Notes: a model not told the origin generated them from the sequence alone. 64,000 nt of DNA from Alitta virens (GCA_932294295.1 OW028573.1:71897829-71961828), one strand, 5' to 3'. Counted from the first letter of the stretch, positions 47,473-60,125 are shown. Numbers and translations: made by a program.

Positions 47473-50137
47473 ATTACTGATGCTGTAGCGGACTAGTTGT
47501 TGCAGTGTGGTCTCTCATAGTGATGGCAGATGAGGCCAGAACTCTCGTGTAAGGGGCCGTGCGTGTCATGTTAATTGAAATGCCACTCTGCCTCCCTCTC
47601 CAAAATTATGTCTCTGCAATCACTGCCAACACACGGCCTGCCTTCTAATGACACTTACAGTTGTTTTAGAACACTTGCCGTTACACTATGCGGTCAACAA
47701 TCACACGATCCTCACATGGTTTTTATGCTGCTCGTTGTTGGCCACACATCAGTTCGACAAAAATTCTGTTGAGAGGGAGAGGGAGGGAGCGGGCAGCTGC
47801 GGTGGCCAGTGGAGGCAGCGTGTCAGCCGGTCGCTTCGGCCCCATTCATCACGTCCTTATTAGGCAGATCCTTTGAATATTGCAGAGCACAATGGACAGC
47901 CCTGCCAACAGACACTTCACTCCTGACGCTTCTGCTTCCTATAAATCTCACACTTCACTATAGCCAGCCTACCAAGCACCTAAAATTAATCCCACATACC
48001 AAGGGCGTTTTTTACTCTGAAATATGACTTTTCATTTAGAGGCAAGGACAGGATATTGAACGCCAATATAAAGCCTAGCACGCCCCCTGGTAGCAGACGC
48101 CCTCCTAGATTCTTCGTAATTGAAACACGGCATTGAGCTGTTGCAGGGGGGAGAAAAGAAATTCCACTTGCTTCCAAAGTTTTATGAAGTCCACTAGGGC
48201 TGCGTATAGAGACCGTGTATTCTCAGCCGCCAAATGACTTGTCAATAATTGAAGTGTATAGGATCGCAGGTTGGGTGTCTAACTCCCAAAAGGAGGCTTG
48301 TTGGGGCCGACCTTCAGGGGGATGCCACTGGTCATATTGAGTGGGCCAATAAAATCAACTGGCCCATCGCCTTGCAGCAGAATTCAATTCCACATGGTTG
48401 GCCCGGGCTTCTTCTGATGGGATTTTTTTTTCAGCGTTGTAGACGGCTGATAGTTAAGCACTGGAGAATATTGTCCTCTCCCCTCAATATGCAGAAATGT
48501 TCAATCTTGTGAGAGAGGGTGTGCTTTATGTTCCAGTCAATCTTGGCCGCGTACGTTGAGTAATTCGCCTGATGGAAAACAAGCACTTCCCCAGCGGCCT
48601 GTGAAATTGCTGAGCTGGGCGACAATTTAGAAGCCAGCTCTGCAGATTTAGAAGGTTTGACCTTGGCAGCGAGCTTTGACCTTGCCAGGGGAGAGGCCAC
48701 TGCGACTGTTGTCTTTACGAGTGTCCGGACATGTGTGGATTGGGGCAATGGTCGGCCATCGCTCGTCCATTGGTCGCCAGTGTAGCTGAAGTGCCAGAGA
48801 CTTACTTTATTAGGGGGTCGTAAATTGCGGGCACTTCAGCTAGCCTCAGCTGCAGACAAAGAAGAAAGTGATTTAAGGCGCTTGGGCTGATAGCAGCGTT
48901 GATTGAAGGGCCAGGGCTGACCCCCTGCAGCACCAATCCCCAGCCTGGGTCAGTCCTCAACTAATGTCATTGTCTGACCCTCCGACTCCATATTCTGGTA
49001 ATTCCAAATCTCAATAGAAAATCAATGGGACTGTTTTACTCCGCCCTGGGCACTCATATTGGGCTGAAAAACACTGGCTCCATCAAGGACAATCGTTGTC
49101 AACATCTTGGCTCACTTAAAGCCTAGAGGTTGGGAGGGACAGACTAATATAGCAAGATGAAGACATTCAGGGCCTTCTGTAGATATGGAATTGCAGACAT
49201 TGGTTCTGCCCCGTGGTAGCAGTGTGCTAGAGGGCTGCCTGTTTGTGCATTAGCCTGCTGGTTTGCCTCTTATGATATGGGTCTGCTTGCCGGAGGTGGT
49301 ATAGTTGAGTCCAATGGATGCTTAGTTCCATTCTGTTCAAGTCCTCAAGTAATAGTGATACATCTCTCTCGGGTTCTTGGGAATCAGCCAGGGGCGTTTC
49401 ATAATCCACCTCGTTTGGCTCCTGGAATATATGAATATACGACTGCCACCCCAGTATTATTGACAAATAATGCGATTCACACATGCTTCGCAGCAAAGAT
49501 AGCGCAGCACCAAGCCCCAGATAGCAGCCAGAGAAAAAGATTGATTTTTTTTTACATCATAAGCAAACAGCCTCATTTCAATGCAGAATCAATGGCAATG
49601 GGGATGATGCTGTCTGTTTAGGCAATGTTTAAGAATCGCGGAGCTTCCGTCCATTTCTATGTCAAAATTGAGCTCTTAGGGAGGAAATAGCTGGGCTAAT
49701 AAAGCTGCGCTCGGATTTGGAGGCAGCTGCATATCACTTAGTGCACATTTAGGGATGGCGCTGTGCTGTGTGCTGAGCTGGTGTTCCTAAGTGGTGGACA
49801 GACGGATGAGGTGGTCTGAGAAGGGAGACAGAAGAGGCCATGGAAGCTGCGCGACAGACACATGGAGAGACAGCTAGTAGCTCCTACATCGATCTTCAGC
49901 AAGCCGTGAATATTTCACAAGAAGCCAGCAGGACCTAATTAAATTTGCCAGCGTCTTTCATTTCAGACTGATGCTTAGTTTTGCAGGCGACCGCCCGCCT
50001 CGATTTTTAGCCAAGTGGATAACAAGATCTCCTCTCCTCTGCTTCCTAATGTCCACTGTGGCTTCTGGGCTGACTAGAACCCCCGTCTCTATAGCACTTG
50101 GTGACTCAGAAGCCCTGGTATCTATCTATGATCTCAG

Positions 50138-50336
50138 CTATTTATATCTCCATCTGATACGCCTTTCTTTACAGTAATCTCGTTCACAGCATCATGCAGA
50201 AGCTAGACAGCATCACCATCCGCTACACTCAATAAGACGCCAATTAGTCACCTCTGCTATTTATAGCCCTCTCAATTCACTTGTCATATTGCTTGCTGCG
50301 TGCTATTTTTGGAATACTGGGTTGGGCTATTTATAG
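50138..50336. promoter_or_regulatory. MEF2-like cluster (candidate intronic enhancer)
   Basis: Two perfect CTATTTATAG sites (50257-50266 and 50327-50336) and a near match CTATTTATAT (50138-50147) occur within 200 bases, with CAATTAGTCA between them. MEF2 binds YTAWWWWTAR as a dimer. Clustering suggests an enhancer; the target gene is unknown. Confidence 0.35.
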
Positions 50337-53300
50337 CGAATTCAGGGCTTGGTTTTTGCTGCTACTACCGCTGCGGTTAACAATGAACTGCTGTTCTGAC
50401 AATGATGTGTCTGATAAATTACCATCTGACACGTGATATTATATCATTATATCATCATATTCAGTGGAATAACAGCACAATGTGTTATTTTCACATTCAT
50501 TTCCATTAGATAATAAAAATCGTAGTCATTACTCAGTTGAGTGTCTATGTGTACAAGTAGTGCACGATGTGGCTGCTTTTACACTCAAGGGATCACACAT
50601 TGTAATTTCATCGAGCTGTGTAAAGCAGTGATTACTTCCAGGTGTGTGTTTATCACAATTTAAATCCTACCTTCAGGTCTCTTATGGCCTAGTGGTGTAC
50701 TCATTTGTAATTCTGTTCTTGAGCGTTCAATAGATTCAGCAAATACCTCAGCCAATGCAGTGATTTATCTGAATAACAAAACACTACTTGGACACAAAGG
50801 CATTATAATTGTTACCTTCATTATTAATGCATAATTACATTCTATCTCAACCATCAGCCCTGCAGCAATCAAAGTGATTGTTATTTTCAGCAATTAAAAT
50901 TCGATTTTCCTCAAGGATGAACGATCCCAGGAAAGCGCACAGCAAAATACCAGAATTATTAAATTTACTGGACTCAAAAAGTCAGCGAGGAATCTGCTTT
51001 GAAAATTGGAAATCATTGAAAGCAAGATAGTTAATTAATGTCCCAAAGTCCTAACTTTATCTGGCAAAGAAGCGGGCTTCTAGACAAAACATGGATCTCT
51101 GATTACAGGGGGAGAATCGGGAGTAAAGCCAGAGAGAGCATTGTCATGCTAGCTCTGTGCTCGGAATAAACTAGCTGTCTAATTAAATTGTTGGGTTTGA
51201 TCAGTCCTTCGCCACTTGTAATGGTTTGTGTGCTCAGCATGCAGTGGGTCCATGAGCTCAGAAATCACGGGGGACCACCAGCGAGGGTTTTTTGTTTCCA
51301 AGAGCAAGCAATTAAGAGAGAGCCATCCTCTGGGGACAGACAGCCTGCAGCGACAGCCAGCCTGGTTAAAACAATAGGTTTAGTTTAGGAAATGAATATA
51401 CCCGGAAGGATGAGGCTTGATCCGGCTGCGGAGCTTGGCTTAGGCGGAAGGAGAGAAGCTGGCGTGGTCCAATGTGTCCCCAGCCCTGTTTCTCAGCACC
51501 TAGCCGTCTTCTAAGGGCTCCTTAGAGCCTCGTCAAAAATTCCCAAATCTGTTTACAGCCGCGTCTAAAATGAGGCATCCCTTTTTGGGTGTCCCTTGAA
51601 GAAAGCCGGTTGCTTTGAGGTGATACGGTGCGCTATCGACGCCTCTCCTTTTGAGCTTGCTTAAGCTTAGAGTTTGTTGGAGCCTTTCATTCTATTCTTA
51701 GATGTTTTTTGGCATCTTCCTGCCCTGCCATAATAGCAGAATATAAGGGAAACGGAAGCGCCTTGCTCGACTCTTGCCCCTGCGCACCGAATGCTACCGG
51801 ATAAGGATGTCATTCCTTCTCTGGAGCACAACAAATGTCATTACAAAGAGAGACAATTTTATTTACCGTTGTTTAATAGCTTAATGCTGTAGCCATTGAT
51901 TCCACCCTCTTTGAAGCTATACATCTCTTAAGATGAACATCATTTATTCACCATGGTATGGTAACTCTATATTGCGCCGTCTCTAATGCAATTGCCGCAA
52001 TTACATGTTTTATCTCTTTGCTTTATTCCAAGGCGCGGTGCCTATTTCACTCTTGCTCAGACGCAGATGCTTCCAGCATGCAATTTCTTCGGTTCAGACG
52101 TGCTCAGAGTAGACCATTAATCTGGAATCGGGGCGCCATGCAGGGAATATCGAAGTGGGCCCAATTCTCACTTATCTTGTAATCACAGAACAAAGGGGAT
52201 GTAGTACAAAGAGGCCTTCTAGCTGTGTGTGACTCTTGTCAAAGCAAGCCAGTCAATAAGTACGAACCTAGTTTGTTTTGCTTGGCTTCCTTTTTCTCTT
52301 TCTGTATAGGAAACATGCATGGTGTCCCACCATTCTGTCTGCAGCCTGCAGTGCAGTAACATTAGAGCCATGTGAGCAAGGCTTATGAAATCAACTCTAA
52401 TGTAGGCAGAGTATAAAATGTGTGTGGTGGGATCCCTCAGGGAGGGGGCTTGTAACCCAGTGCAGTTCTGTTTTATTTTGCTGCGCTTGCACTATCCTTT
52501 GCTTTGCATAGACCAATGGGCAAGATGAAGCAATGCATGTAGTAATCAGATAATTTGCTGTCATTGTAAATCAGGGCTGACAAAAAGGGGCTGGGTGCAC
52601 GACAGGGCTTGTAGGGGCCTTCGGGGAGAGGACTGCATGGGCAAGTCTTGTGATGCCATGCAATTTTGATTGCTCCATGAGTCGCATCAAAGGGCCAGTC
52701 GGGCTCACTGGCAGAGACATGTGAAGGGTGGATCAGATGTAATGTAACATGATAAAGGCAGCTGGCTGTGCTGTGTCACTCTGTCCAATCATGTAGGCAA
52801 TGGTCGGTTATCGCGGCCTGAGCACCAATAAGCAAGATGTATTGTTCGATACTATATTGATTGCGTGCCCTGCAAGCTTTGAGGGACGGTTCGGGATAAA
52901 CAACTTCTATATTTAGACCATTTATATTAGCACATGCCCTAATCTCCAAATCTGTGCTTGGGAATATTGGAAATATGGATTGAACATAAGTGGATTCAGT
53001 TGCAAGGTTACATGCTATTGGTATCCCACTGGCAAGCAATATATTATATAAACTCCTTGAAAACAGCGAGAGCAAAAGAGCATGGCCGCAGCATGAGACA
53101 TTGATGAATGCATTTTGTCTGAGACTTTGTTCCCTGTGGGCGAAAAGAAGTTAATGGCCTTGAAAAGGCAAACTCGTGATCGGCAAAGCCCCACGCCACA
53201 TCAGCGATGCCCATAGACAATCCATTATCCCTGCCACATGCAAATGAGACGCCTCCGAGGCCCAGCTTCTGCCATAAACAAGACCTACATGTGTTTCATG

Positions 53301-54035
53301 ACCTATCCATGGCATATTTGGCCCTTTATTGCTGGTCCAGTGAAACTGGATTAGACTGGGCTTATTTTACTGGCATTTTATTGGTCCAGCATGAAGACAC
53401 AAGTGACCAAGGCCTGAAGGTCTCTCTACTGTTGAGTGCTCTTTTCCTCTTTCCCATTTCCACTCTGCGTTGTTTACCACTGTTTGCTTATTGCTTCTTC
53501 TCCACCATTTCCAAGCTCATGTACTTTAGCTTCAGTCTCTTCTTTTGGCCATTAATCCCTTGTCTGTATTCCTCCTCACTACTTCTTTCAGCCTGACACT
53601 AACCACAGCCACATGTAAAGCAAACACAGTCACTAATCGAGCCCATCCTTTCTGCTTCTAAATTTTGTGAACATTAAGTCTGAAGCAAGCAATCGATCAC
53701 TTATAATTACAGACGGAAAGACCAAAAAAGCATCCATTAATCTCATTAGCTGAGGAAGTGGCAGAGTATTGCGGGTGTGAGGGATGGGCCCGTCAATGTG
53801 TCTGCTGCAGAAACCCTCCACAGATCAACCGTCTTCATAACCAAGGGCCAGCCAGTTCATCCCATGACCATCCATCCCAAGATGACACCAACCACAACCC
53901 TTGCTTATCTAGCCCAAGAGGACACCAAGCTAGATCTGTTACTTCTGTTTGCATCCCAATGTAAGGCACCAAGACGTCTTGTATGATACCTCCCATCACT
54001 GACCCAAAGGACTGCCTCTCTCTAACTTGCAGCAT

Positions 54036-54217
54036 AATGGCGTTCTGTCCTGTCGAGAGATGGAGCCACGACCACACAGGTCTCGCAATTGTTCAATGAC
54101 GTCATCAACAAAAGGTCAATCAGTGCATTTGATGACGTTACAATTGGATGACGTCATTAAACAATAGCAAGACCGGTGTGGTCGTAGCTCCATCTCTCGA
54201 CAGGACAGAACGCCATT
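54036..54217. mobile_element. 182-bp palindromic (foldback) element carrying two CRE sites
   Basis: Arms 54036-54104 and 54149-54217 are near-perfect reverse complements. AATGGCGTTCTGTCCTGTCG opens the left arm and its complement closes the right; a few mismatches lie in the inner part. Each arm carries TGACGTCA (54097-54104 and 54149-54156), and the loop has TGACGTTA (54133-54140). No clear target-site duplication was found. There is no ORF. It looks like a young foldback transposon because the arms have barely diverged. Confidence 0.75.
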
Positions 54218-54603
54218 CGTTTGTGGCTTGTTACTTTGCAGAACGTAGTTATAATGTGCCTTCACTTACCCTATAATTGCTTGATAACCACTTTTAATCT
54301 GAGGAATACGTATCTTTTGCTGCAGCAAAAACAACACAACAATAATCCCAAAATGGCCGGCAAATATCTGAACCAACATTACATTATATACCACCGATGT
54401 GAGTGCCTAGCATATTAACAACAAAAAACCCAGGTCTGAATGACATTCATGAGCTACATACTATAAGCGTTTTCAATACGACACGTATAATATATAATGC
54501 TGTAGTGCTACATTTTATATTTCCACCAAGGGCATTAGGATGCTAAGCAAGAGATGTATGACATTGAGTTGAAAGTATTCTGACCATTTGTTTAGGATAG
54601 CTG

Positions 54604-54691
54604 TTTATCACACCTTTTCCATTATATACATCGGTTTATCACAATTTGGCCAGATGCATTGGTTTATCACACTGTCGGGCAGATACATCGG
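54604..54691. repeat. Three-copy tandem repeat, about 29-bp unit
   Basis: Units begin at 54604, 54635 and 54663 with TTTATCACA and end in CATCGG or CATTGG. Units two and three also share the GGCCAGAT/GGGCAGAT segment. Confidence 0.7.
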
Positions 54692-57186
54692 TGGGGTAAC
54701 GCAAATTGTGCGAACCTGCCGCCCATTCATTATATTGATGTATATCTGCTCATTTCAGATAGGGAAAGTTCTTGCCCGTCCCAGCCACAGCTGAATGCCA
54801 GTGCGGTTTGAGCTGCTGCTTTTTTTTTGTCCTCGAATGTGGTTATTCATCTGTGTTATACGTACAAAAACCTAGGTACATAAAAGGCTTGCAGCAGTTT
54901 CAATGACAACGCTTCGGCGTGTTCTTTAAAAGACCCCATTAGTTTATACAGGCCGTAACTGAATTAACAATGAAGAGCTATTGATCACATTATATCATGG
55001 GAGTTATTTATGGACAACCTTGGCTATGGAATTCCGATACATGTAGGTGGGCCATTTAATAACTGACATTATCACCATATGTTAGTGATGAACACGGATT
55101 TGTCTCTGGTAGAGCATATAAAAAGCGTATTAGAGGCAATTTTTCTTTGATATCAGGCTGTTGCATGGCAGTCTGGTGCCCTTGTATCCCCCTATCGTTG
55201 TGGAGCACTGGTCTATTTAGCTCATCAGCGGAGGTTTATCAGGGCGAGCCAGTTGAGGTCCTGCCGAGGGAGGACTGAGCCTGGGCGGAAGGTCAAGGGC
55301 GCCTGCTGCCACTCTGCTTTCTCCCTTCGCTTCTAATCCACAGCCACCGGGCCCTGGGGGACTCTCATTATCACTCAACTCCCGCAACAGACTGGCCCAG
55401 AAGCCAGAGAACGTGTATCTTATTATAGCCCAGGAATGTCTACCAGCGCTCAAGGACCCAGCTTCTCTAATCAATAGGTCCAATTCAACAGCGTTGCAGT
55501 TGCTAGTATCATGCTGCCCTGCTTGCTTGCTAGTACCTTCTCCCTACACTTGATATGTGCATGAGATGTGATGCACCACCACATGCATGCTGTTTACAAT
55601 GGTATACACTCTATGCAGTGGTGTACAGTGTAGACTGCTGGCTACATTGTCATGGCCTGCATTTTCTGCAGTCCTTAGTATAGAAGCGAGTGATATAAGG
55701 CCCTCTGTGCTCTGCCTGCCCTATATATTGCTGCTGTTTGCACTCTCTGCAAACACATTCCTTTCTGAGTACAGAGTCTGAAGGCCAATAGCAGCCATTT
55801 CTCTGCATCCATGGCGTCGGCATGGCAATGTCCTTTGTCCTATATGAGAAGGGACAAGACTTTGAAAAGCAAGCGACTGCAGGAATATTAACCAGCACAA
55901 TGGGAGAACGGCCAGTGTCCAGGCCGCAGCTGACCGGCCGATGACCACGTGGCTGGATCACATTTCGTGGTGGCAGGCAATAGATCAGAGACAAGACTTG
56001 TCAGTACGTCAAGAAGAAACGCACTTAGTGGATGCCAGGCGCCTGCTGATGATGAGCGTCTTATGATATAGAGGACAGCACCGATGGCTCAGCCATCTAC
56101 CCCCTGTTAAGAAGTCTCTTAGAGCTGCTATGTGCTCTTCTTTAACTTAATATATGGGGCATCTCCAATGGAGTCCATCTGATGGGCTGATGTATCTGTT
56201 TCATGCACACCAAACCCCATGTCACTGTATACATCAATAAACAGCATATATGTATTGAATCAAGACATCAGGAGATGATGGATTCAGGCTTGCCCAGGTC
56301 CTTCTTGCCTAATTGACGGGGTGGCAGCTCAGTAGTAGTTGGTGGCAGCTTGGTGGGTGCAGCTTGGCTTGAGCTAATCAGTGCACTGGCCCACCAGCAG
56401 CTATTTAAAGGCCAGTGAGGCTGTGCATTAAGCATCAACTTGCGGAGTCGTTGGCGCCAATTTCCTGAACACCAAGTAGACCGGAGTGGAGCGTGATCCA
56501 CATGAGTGAAGAGACATGCTCCGTTCTTCTCTGAAGAGAGATGTCCCCCTTTTCCCAGGCGCCCGTCTGGCCTTTTTCCATTCTCCACTCTCTCTGTAAT
56601 ACTGCCTTCAGTATCGGGTTTGTACTCTTGACAAGAAATTAGCAGATTGTTTTTCAATCTCGTCTGATTTAAGAGACAGGCCCTGGGGTTAGCTCACATC
56701 CATTTCCAGCCCACGAGTGTTGTATTTTAAGCTGCCATTCCATGTGTGAGCTCCATGATTTCTCTTTTCTCATTCAGAGAGACCATTAACTTGCAGCTCC
56801 GATAATGCATGTTAGAACAGAAACATGTATTATTCACATTATTTACCCTGTTATCATACTGGTTATTCCTGGCTAAGCCTTGTACCGGGTTTTCAACACA
56901 CCGTTCGAGTAATCCCGCTACAGTTGTATCGGCGTATAAATTATAAAGCCAATCGAACAATGGTACTGTGATAATGTGATTGCATGTACATGGTATGTGA
57001 TTGGGAATGGTTTTACCTGAAATGCAGGCTAATGCTTTTGAATAACAAATATAGTTGGCGTTATTTACGTCAAATAGAGTGAAAGGTATATAGAATTCAG
57101 CGGACTTCCTAGTGAGGCGGTTTTAATGATGATGTTATACAAGTTTCACATTATATCAACTGGTAATGATATATTTTCTTTTTCAG

Positions 57187-57771
57187 TGCGTGGTCTGCCT
57201 CTCGGCCAAAGCGACGATGCAGACATACCCTTGCGGTCACAAGGTCGTCTGCCGGAAGTGTTTCGTCAAGACCATCCAAGTGGCCGTCACCCAGAGATGC
57301 TTGCCCCTGCGTTGCGTCGTGTGTCGGACGCGCATCCTCAAGCTCAAGCAGACAGCCCCTGGGCGCAGCAGCAGCAGCGGGGCTCCTACGACGAAAGAGG
57401 GTCACCATCCTTCCGCCTCCTCTCGTTCTCACAGCGCAGGGCGGGGCTCCCAGTCCATACGACAGACGTTAGCCCCTGGTCAATCGTCGCGTTCCTCCAC
57501 TAGCCACTCAAGCCGCCAGCAGTTGTCCCGCCAAGCGCAACAGGTGGCCAAGGACATGTGGGCACATGGCTTCTCCGTGCCCAAGGACTCGCGCCATGGC
57601 ACCCATGCCAGCCATGCTAGCCACAGCACCCATGCACCCCACACCCCCAAAGCATCCCATTCCACGACACATACCAACAGCCCCCGCACTAGCCGTGGCG
57701 TCCACAATAATAAGACTCCTCAACATGCTGCCATTGCCACCAAGGCCAGACGAACTCCCATTAAACAGTAG
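57187..57771 (+). CDS. RING-finger protein, last coding exon: C3HC4 RING and Ser/His-rich tail (residues 77-270)
   Basis: The exon begins after TTTTTCAG with TGC, phase 0, and ends at TAG 57769-57771. Zinc ligands are C77, C80, C92, H94, C98, C101, C119 and C122, spaced C-x2-C-x11-C-x-H-x3-C-x2-C-x17-C-x2-C, a complete RING-HC finger (includes YPCGHKVVCRKCFVKTIQ). RING-HC domains bind a ubiquitin-charged E2, so the protein is presumably an E3 ligase acting at the membrane set by the exon 1 anchor. Residues 133-270 are low-complexity, rich in Ser, His, Thr, Ala and basic residues (for example HGTHASHASHSTHAPHT), probably disordered. Total length is 270 residues from exons of 165, 63 and 585 bases. 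The RING is clear; substrate and orthologue are unknown to me. GC content is higher than in the flanking intron. Confidence 0.92.
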   Translation, partial: CVVCLSAKATMQTYPCGHKVVCRKCFVKTIQVAVTQRCLPLRCVVCRTRILKLKQTAPGRSSSSGAPTTKEGHHPSASSRSHSAGRGSQSIRQTLAPGQSSRSSTSHSSRQQLSRQAQQVAKDMWAHGFSVPKDSRHGTHASHASHSTHAPHTPKASHSTTHTNSPRTSRGVHNNKTPQHAAIATKARRTPIKQ

Positions 57772-59092
57772 TAGTGGGTGCCAGCTCAATGCAGCACCAT
57801 GTTCATTGCATTCACAGTTGAGCGTTCGGTACTCATCTCTCTTGTTCCGCTGAGTGTGCATAGCAGACATCGTGTGTTGTGAAGGCGAACTGTGCCAAAT
57901 TTCAGCTCTATCACGAATTGTTTGGTCAAAATATTTCACGCGCTTTTGAGTGGTGGCATTGGTGGCTGGACAAGTGTCCTATTAATCAAGCAGTCACCAG
58001 ACCAAGGTGGCAAATTAATCATTTTAATCATCATGAAAGCAATTACTGCGATGGAACAAAGACAAAGAGAGAGACACAAGTGATACAAGAATTTACCCTT
58101 TCTTTTCATATTGATGAGTCAATTTGGGTAATATCAATGCGTTAAATGTTGATTGTTATTCCCATAGATCCCACAGATATATTATGCAAAGACCGCCAGC
58201 TTCAGAAGCAATACAACAAACGACCGACCAACCAGAACGTCTACACAGACTGTAGCAACGTCCATTTCAGTTGAACTGACCACAGGCCGAGCTAGAGCTA
58301 AAGCAAGGGCCTAGGGCCACCAGTCCAGCTGCTTAGCTGCTTGCCCTTAAGTTGTGTCTAAGAATAGCAAGAGAGTGGCATGATGGAGGACTGCTGAGCT
58401 ATCCGTGGTGGGCCAAAGTTGCCTTTATTCCACAAAGAACCTTAGTGATCCACTTGCCCCGCTGTGTTGAATGCCCCTAAAGCAAATCCCTTTAATTTGC
58501 CAGGTGCATGTGTTGTGACATTCTGCTCTCCCGTTATTTTCATTTGCGCTTGGCTTTGATTCAAAGGGCAATGTCTCATAGTGACCAGGTGGCTGGCACT
58601 TGTGTTCTGCCCTTTGTGACATTTAGTTGGGAGTCTTCAATTAATTCATCTGGGCTGGCTGTCCCAGCATGGGGTCTCCCCTTGTTGTTCATATGTTCAC
58701 TGTTCATGCTGTGTGATATTAATAATTTCGTTTGCTGCTTTTATGTGATCGACGCTTTGCGTTCCAATTTATCCAATATCTTTCAGATGTTTTATTGAAT
58801 GATTGTTATATTTAATAATTATTATGATGACATCCACTTTCGTGCATGCTTGTGATGATCCTAGTTAATTTCATAACATTTACCATTGATTACATTGAGT
58901 TGAGCATCCAGTTGTCACAGTTCTATAGAAGCTTCTATGCAATTTCTAGAGAGTGGATCAATCCGTGAGCTGCTGTAGTAAAAGGCTAAAACCAGGCATA
59001 TCAGAGCTGCGATAGTGGCTAGATTTTGTACGTAACATTTCCTGTAGACCCACTAGACCATGTGATCCTCCCTCCCCCTTCGTAGGTCTGAC

Positions 59093-59188
59093 AGAGTGAG
59101 AGTGAGAATGAAAGAGTTAGTGAGAGAGTGAGAAAGTGAGAGTGACCTAGATGGATGAGTGAGAGTGGCTTAGAGTGTGTGAGAGTGA
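59093..59188. repeat. GAGTGA-rich imperfect microsatellite
   Basis: Degenerate repeats of GAGAGTGA and AGTGAGAG over about 95 bases; the minus-strand Leu/Ser-rich ORF here is produced by it. Confidence 0.8.
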
Positions 59189-59700
59189 TTGAAGTACTGC
59201 AGAAGGCTCGCACCCTAGGCCAATCAAGACTGTGCTGGCATCATGGCTTCATGTAATTAGTCGTAAATTGTTATTGATTGATAAAGGGAGAGCTTTTGAC
59301 TCTCTTGTCTTTTTTAATTTTTTTATATATCAGCCAGTTGAGCGCGACTGGCTTTTCGTATGGGTTCCTGCCAGTTTCCTCAGTGGACTGGTTTGTATTT
59401 CACACACGTACCATGCTCTGAGTGGACTTAGGATCGTATTTCATACATTTACCATTTGCTAAATGGACTTCCTGGAGAGCAAGGTGTACATTGTATTTGT
59501 ATTCCAAACATGGCTCTTTGCGTGTGATTTTGCAAAGTAAATGGGGATCACCTTGGTGAGGTCAGACCACAGGGCTCTAGTCCACCTGAACTGTTATATT
59601 ATGTTACTCATAGTAAAGTCAGCTGTGCTCTGCCAAGGGGTCCATTTGTGAATGGTGCTGTAGGCGTATAGACAGTCCACGAAGACTGGTTAAGCGATGC

Positions 59701-59706
59701 AATAAA
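59701..59706 (+). terminator. Poly(A) signal AATAAA, RING gene (first candidate)
   Basis: The first AATAAA I found downstream of the RING stop codon, 1.93 kb into the 3' flank. T-rich sequence follows about 50 bases on. Confidence 0.45.
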
Positions 59707-60125
59707 TGCAGACGACCATTGCTCCTAGCAAGGAGCACCGCTTGGTCCAGTACTATTTTGTAGTTTTACCAATGTTCATGTTAGATGAGGGATGTTTTAA
59801 TTACAGTCCAATCCGCACCACCCGTGTTTGTTGTGGTTCACGCTGATAAAGCAATGTAGTCATAACATGATGCCTTAATCCTGACAATGATGACATGTAT
59901 CCATAAACATATAATGTAGGTCCTAGGGTTTCTTTTCACAACCCGTAGATTTTTAATATCTTCGAACTGTGCCAGAGGGCCCCAGTGCCTGTGTGTTCCA
60001 AGACCATGCCCTCTCGCCCAGAATCCTGTGCCGCCGCCGCTCAATCCTTTTTTGTAGTACTCAACATTCCAATTCAACGGCCGTCGTGACGCAACGTTGG
60101 AACGTCGTAGCTTACGTCTTCAAAG

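Larger units (their letters stand above)
38636..57186 (+). other. Intron 2 of the RING gene (18.6 kb)
   Basis: GTATGT donor and TATTTTCTTTTTCAG acceptor, phase 0. It holds a candidate alternative last exon (46066-46161), two palindromic elements (45072 and 54036), a MEF2-like cluster (50138-50336), a CRE plus YY1 pair near 41134-41175, a CAG/CTG hairpin (47391-47472) and a short tandem repeat (54604-54691). No other gene was recognised; ORFs such as 53207-53596 and 56268-56657 (minus) have no domain or splice support. Confidence 0.8.
57772..59725 (+). other. 3' untranslated region of the RING gene
   Basis: From the TAG to the first canonical AATAAA at 59701 there is no recognisable ORF. It contains a (GAGAGTGA)-type satellite at 59093-59188. 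The end point is inferred from the poly(A) signal only. Confidence 0.5.

Noticed and set aside
48432..48512. Another acceptor-flanked open stretch in intron 2 (starts RCRRLIVKHW)
   Set aside because: The acceptor is strong, but the peptide looks random and the ORF merges with upstream non-coding sequence; it also shows that such stretches arise by chance.
53207..53596. 129-codon hydrophobic ORF in intron 2
   Set aside because: Hydrophobicity comes from a T/C-rich stretch; no recognisable family or start context.
57151..57432. 93-codon minus-strand ORF opposite the RING domain
   Set aside because: Same reason: a shadow of the RING coding sequence, with no independent support.
57126..57503. 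125-codon plus-strand ORF overlapping the RING exon in another frame
   Set aside because: It starts inside intron 2 and lacks the RING ligands; the other frame gives a complete zinc-binding pattern.
57508..57939. 143-codon minus-strand ORF opposite the RING exon
   Set aside because: It mirrors the GC-rich, Ser/His-rich tail of the RING exon; such antisense ORFs are a by-product of codon composition.
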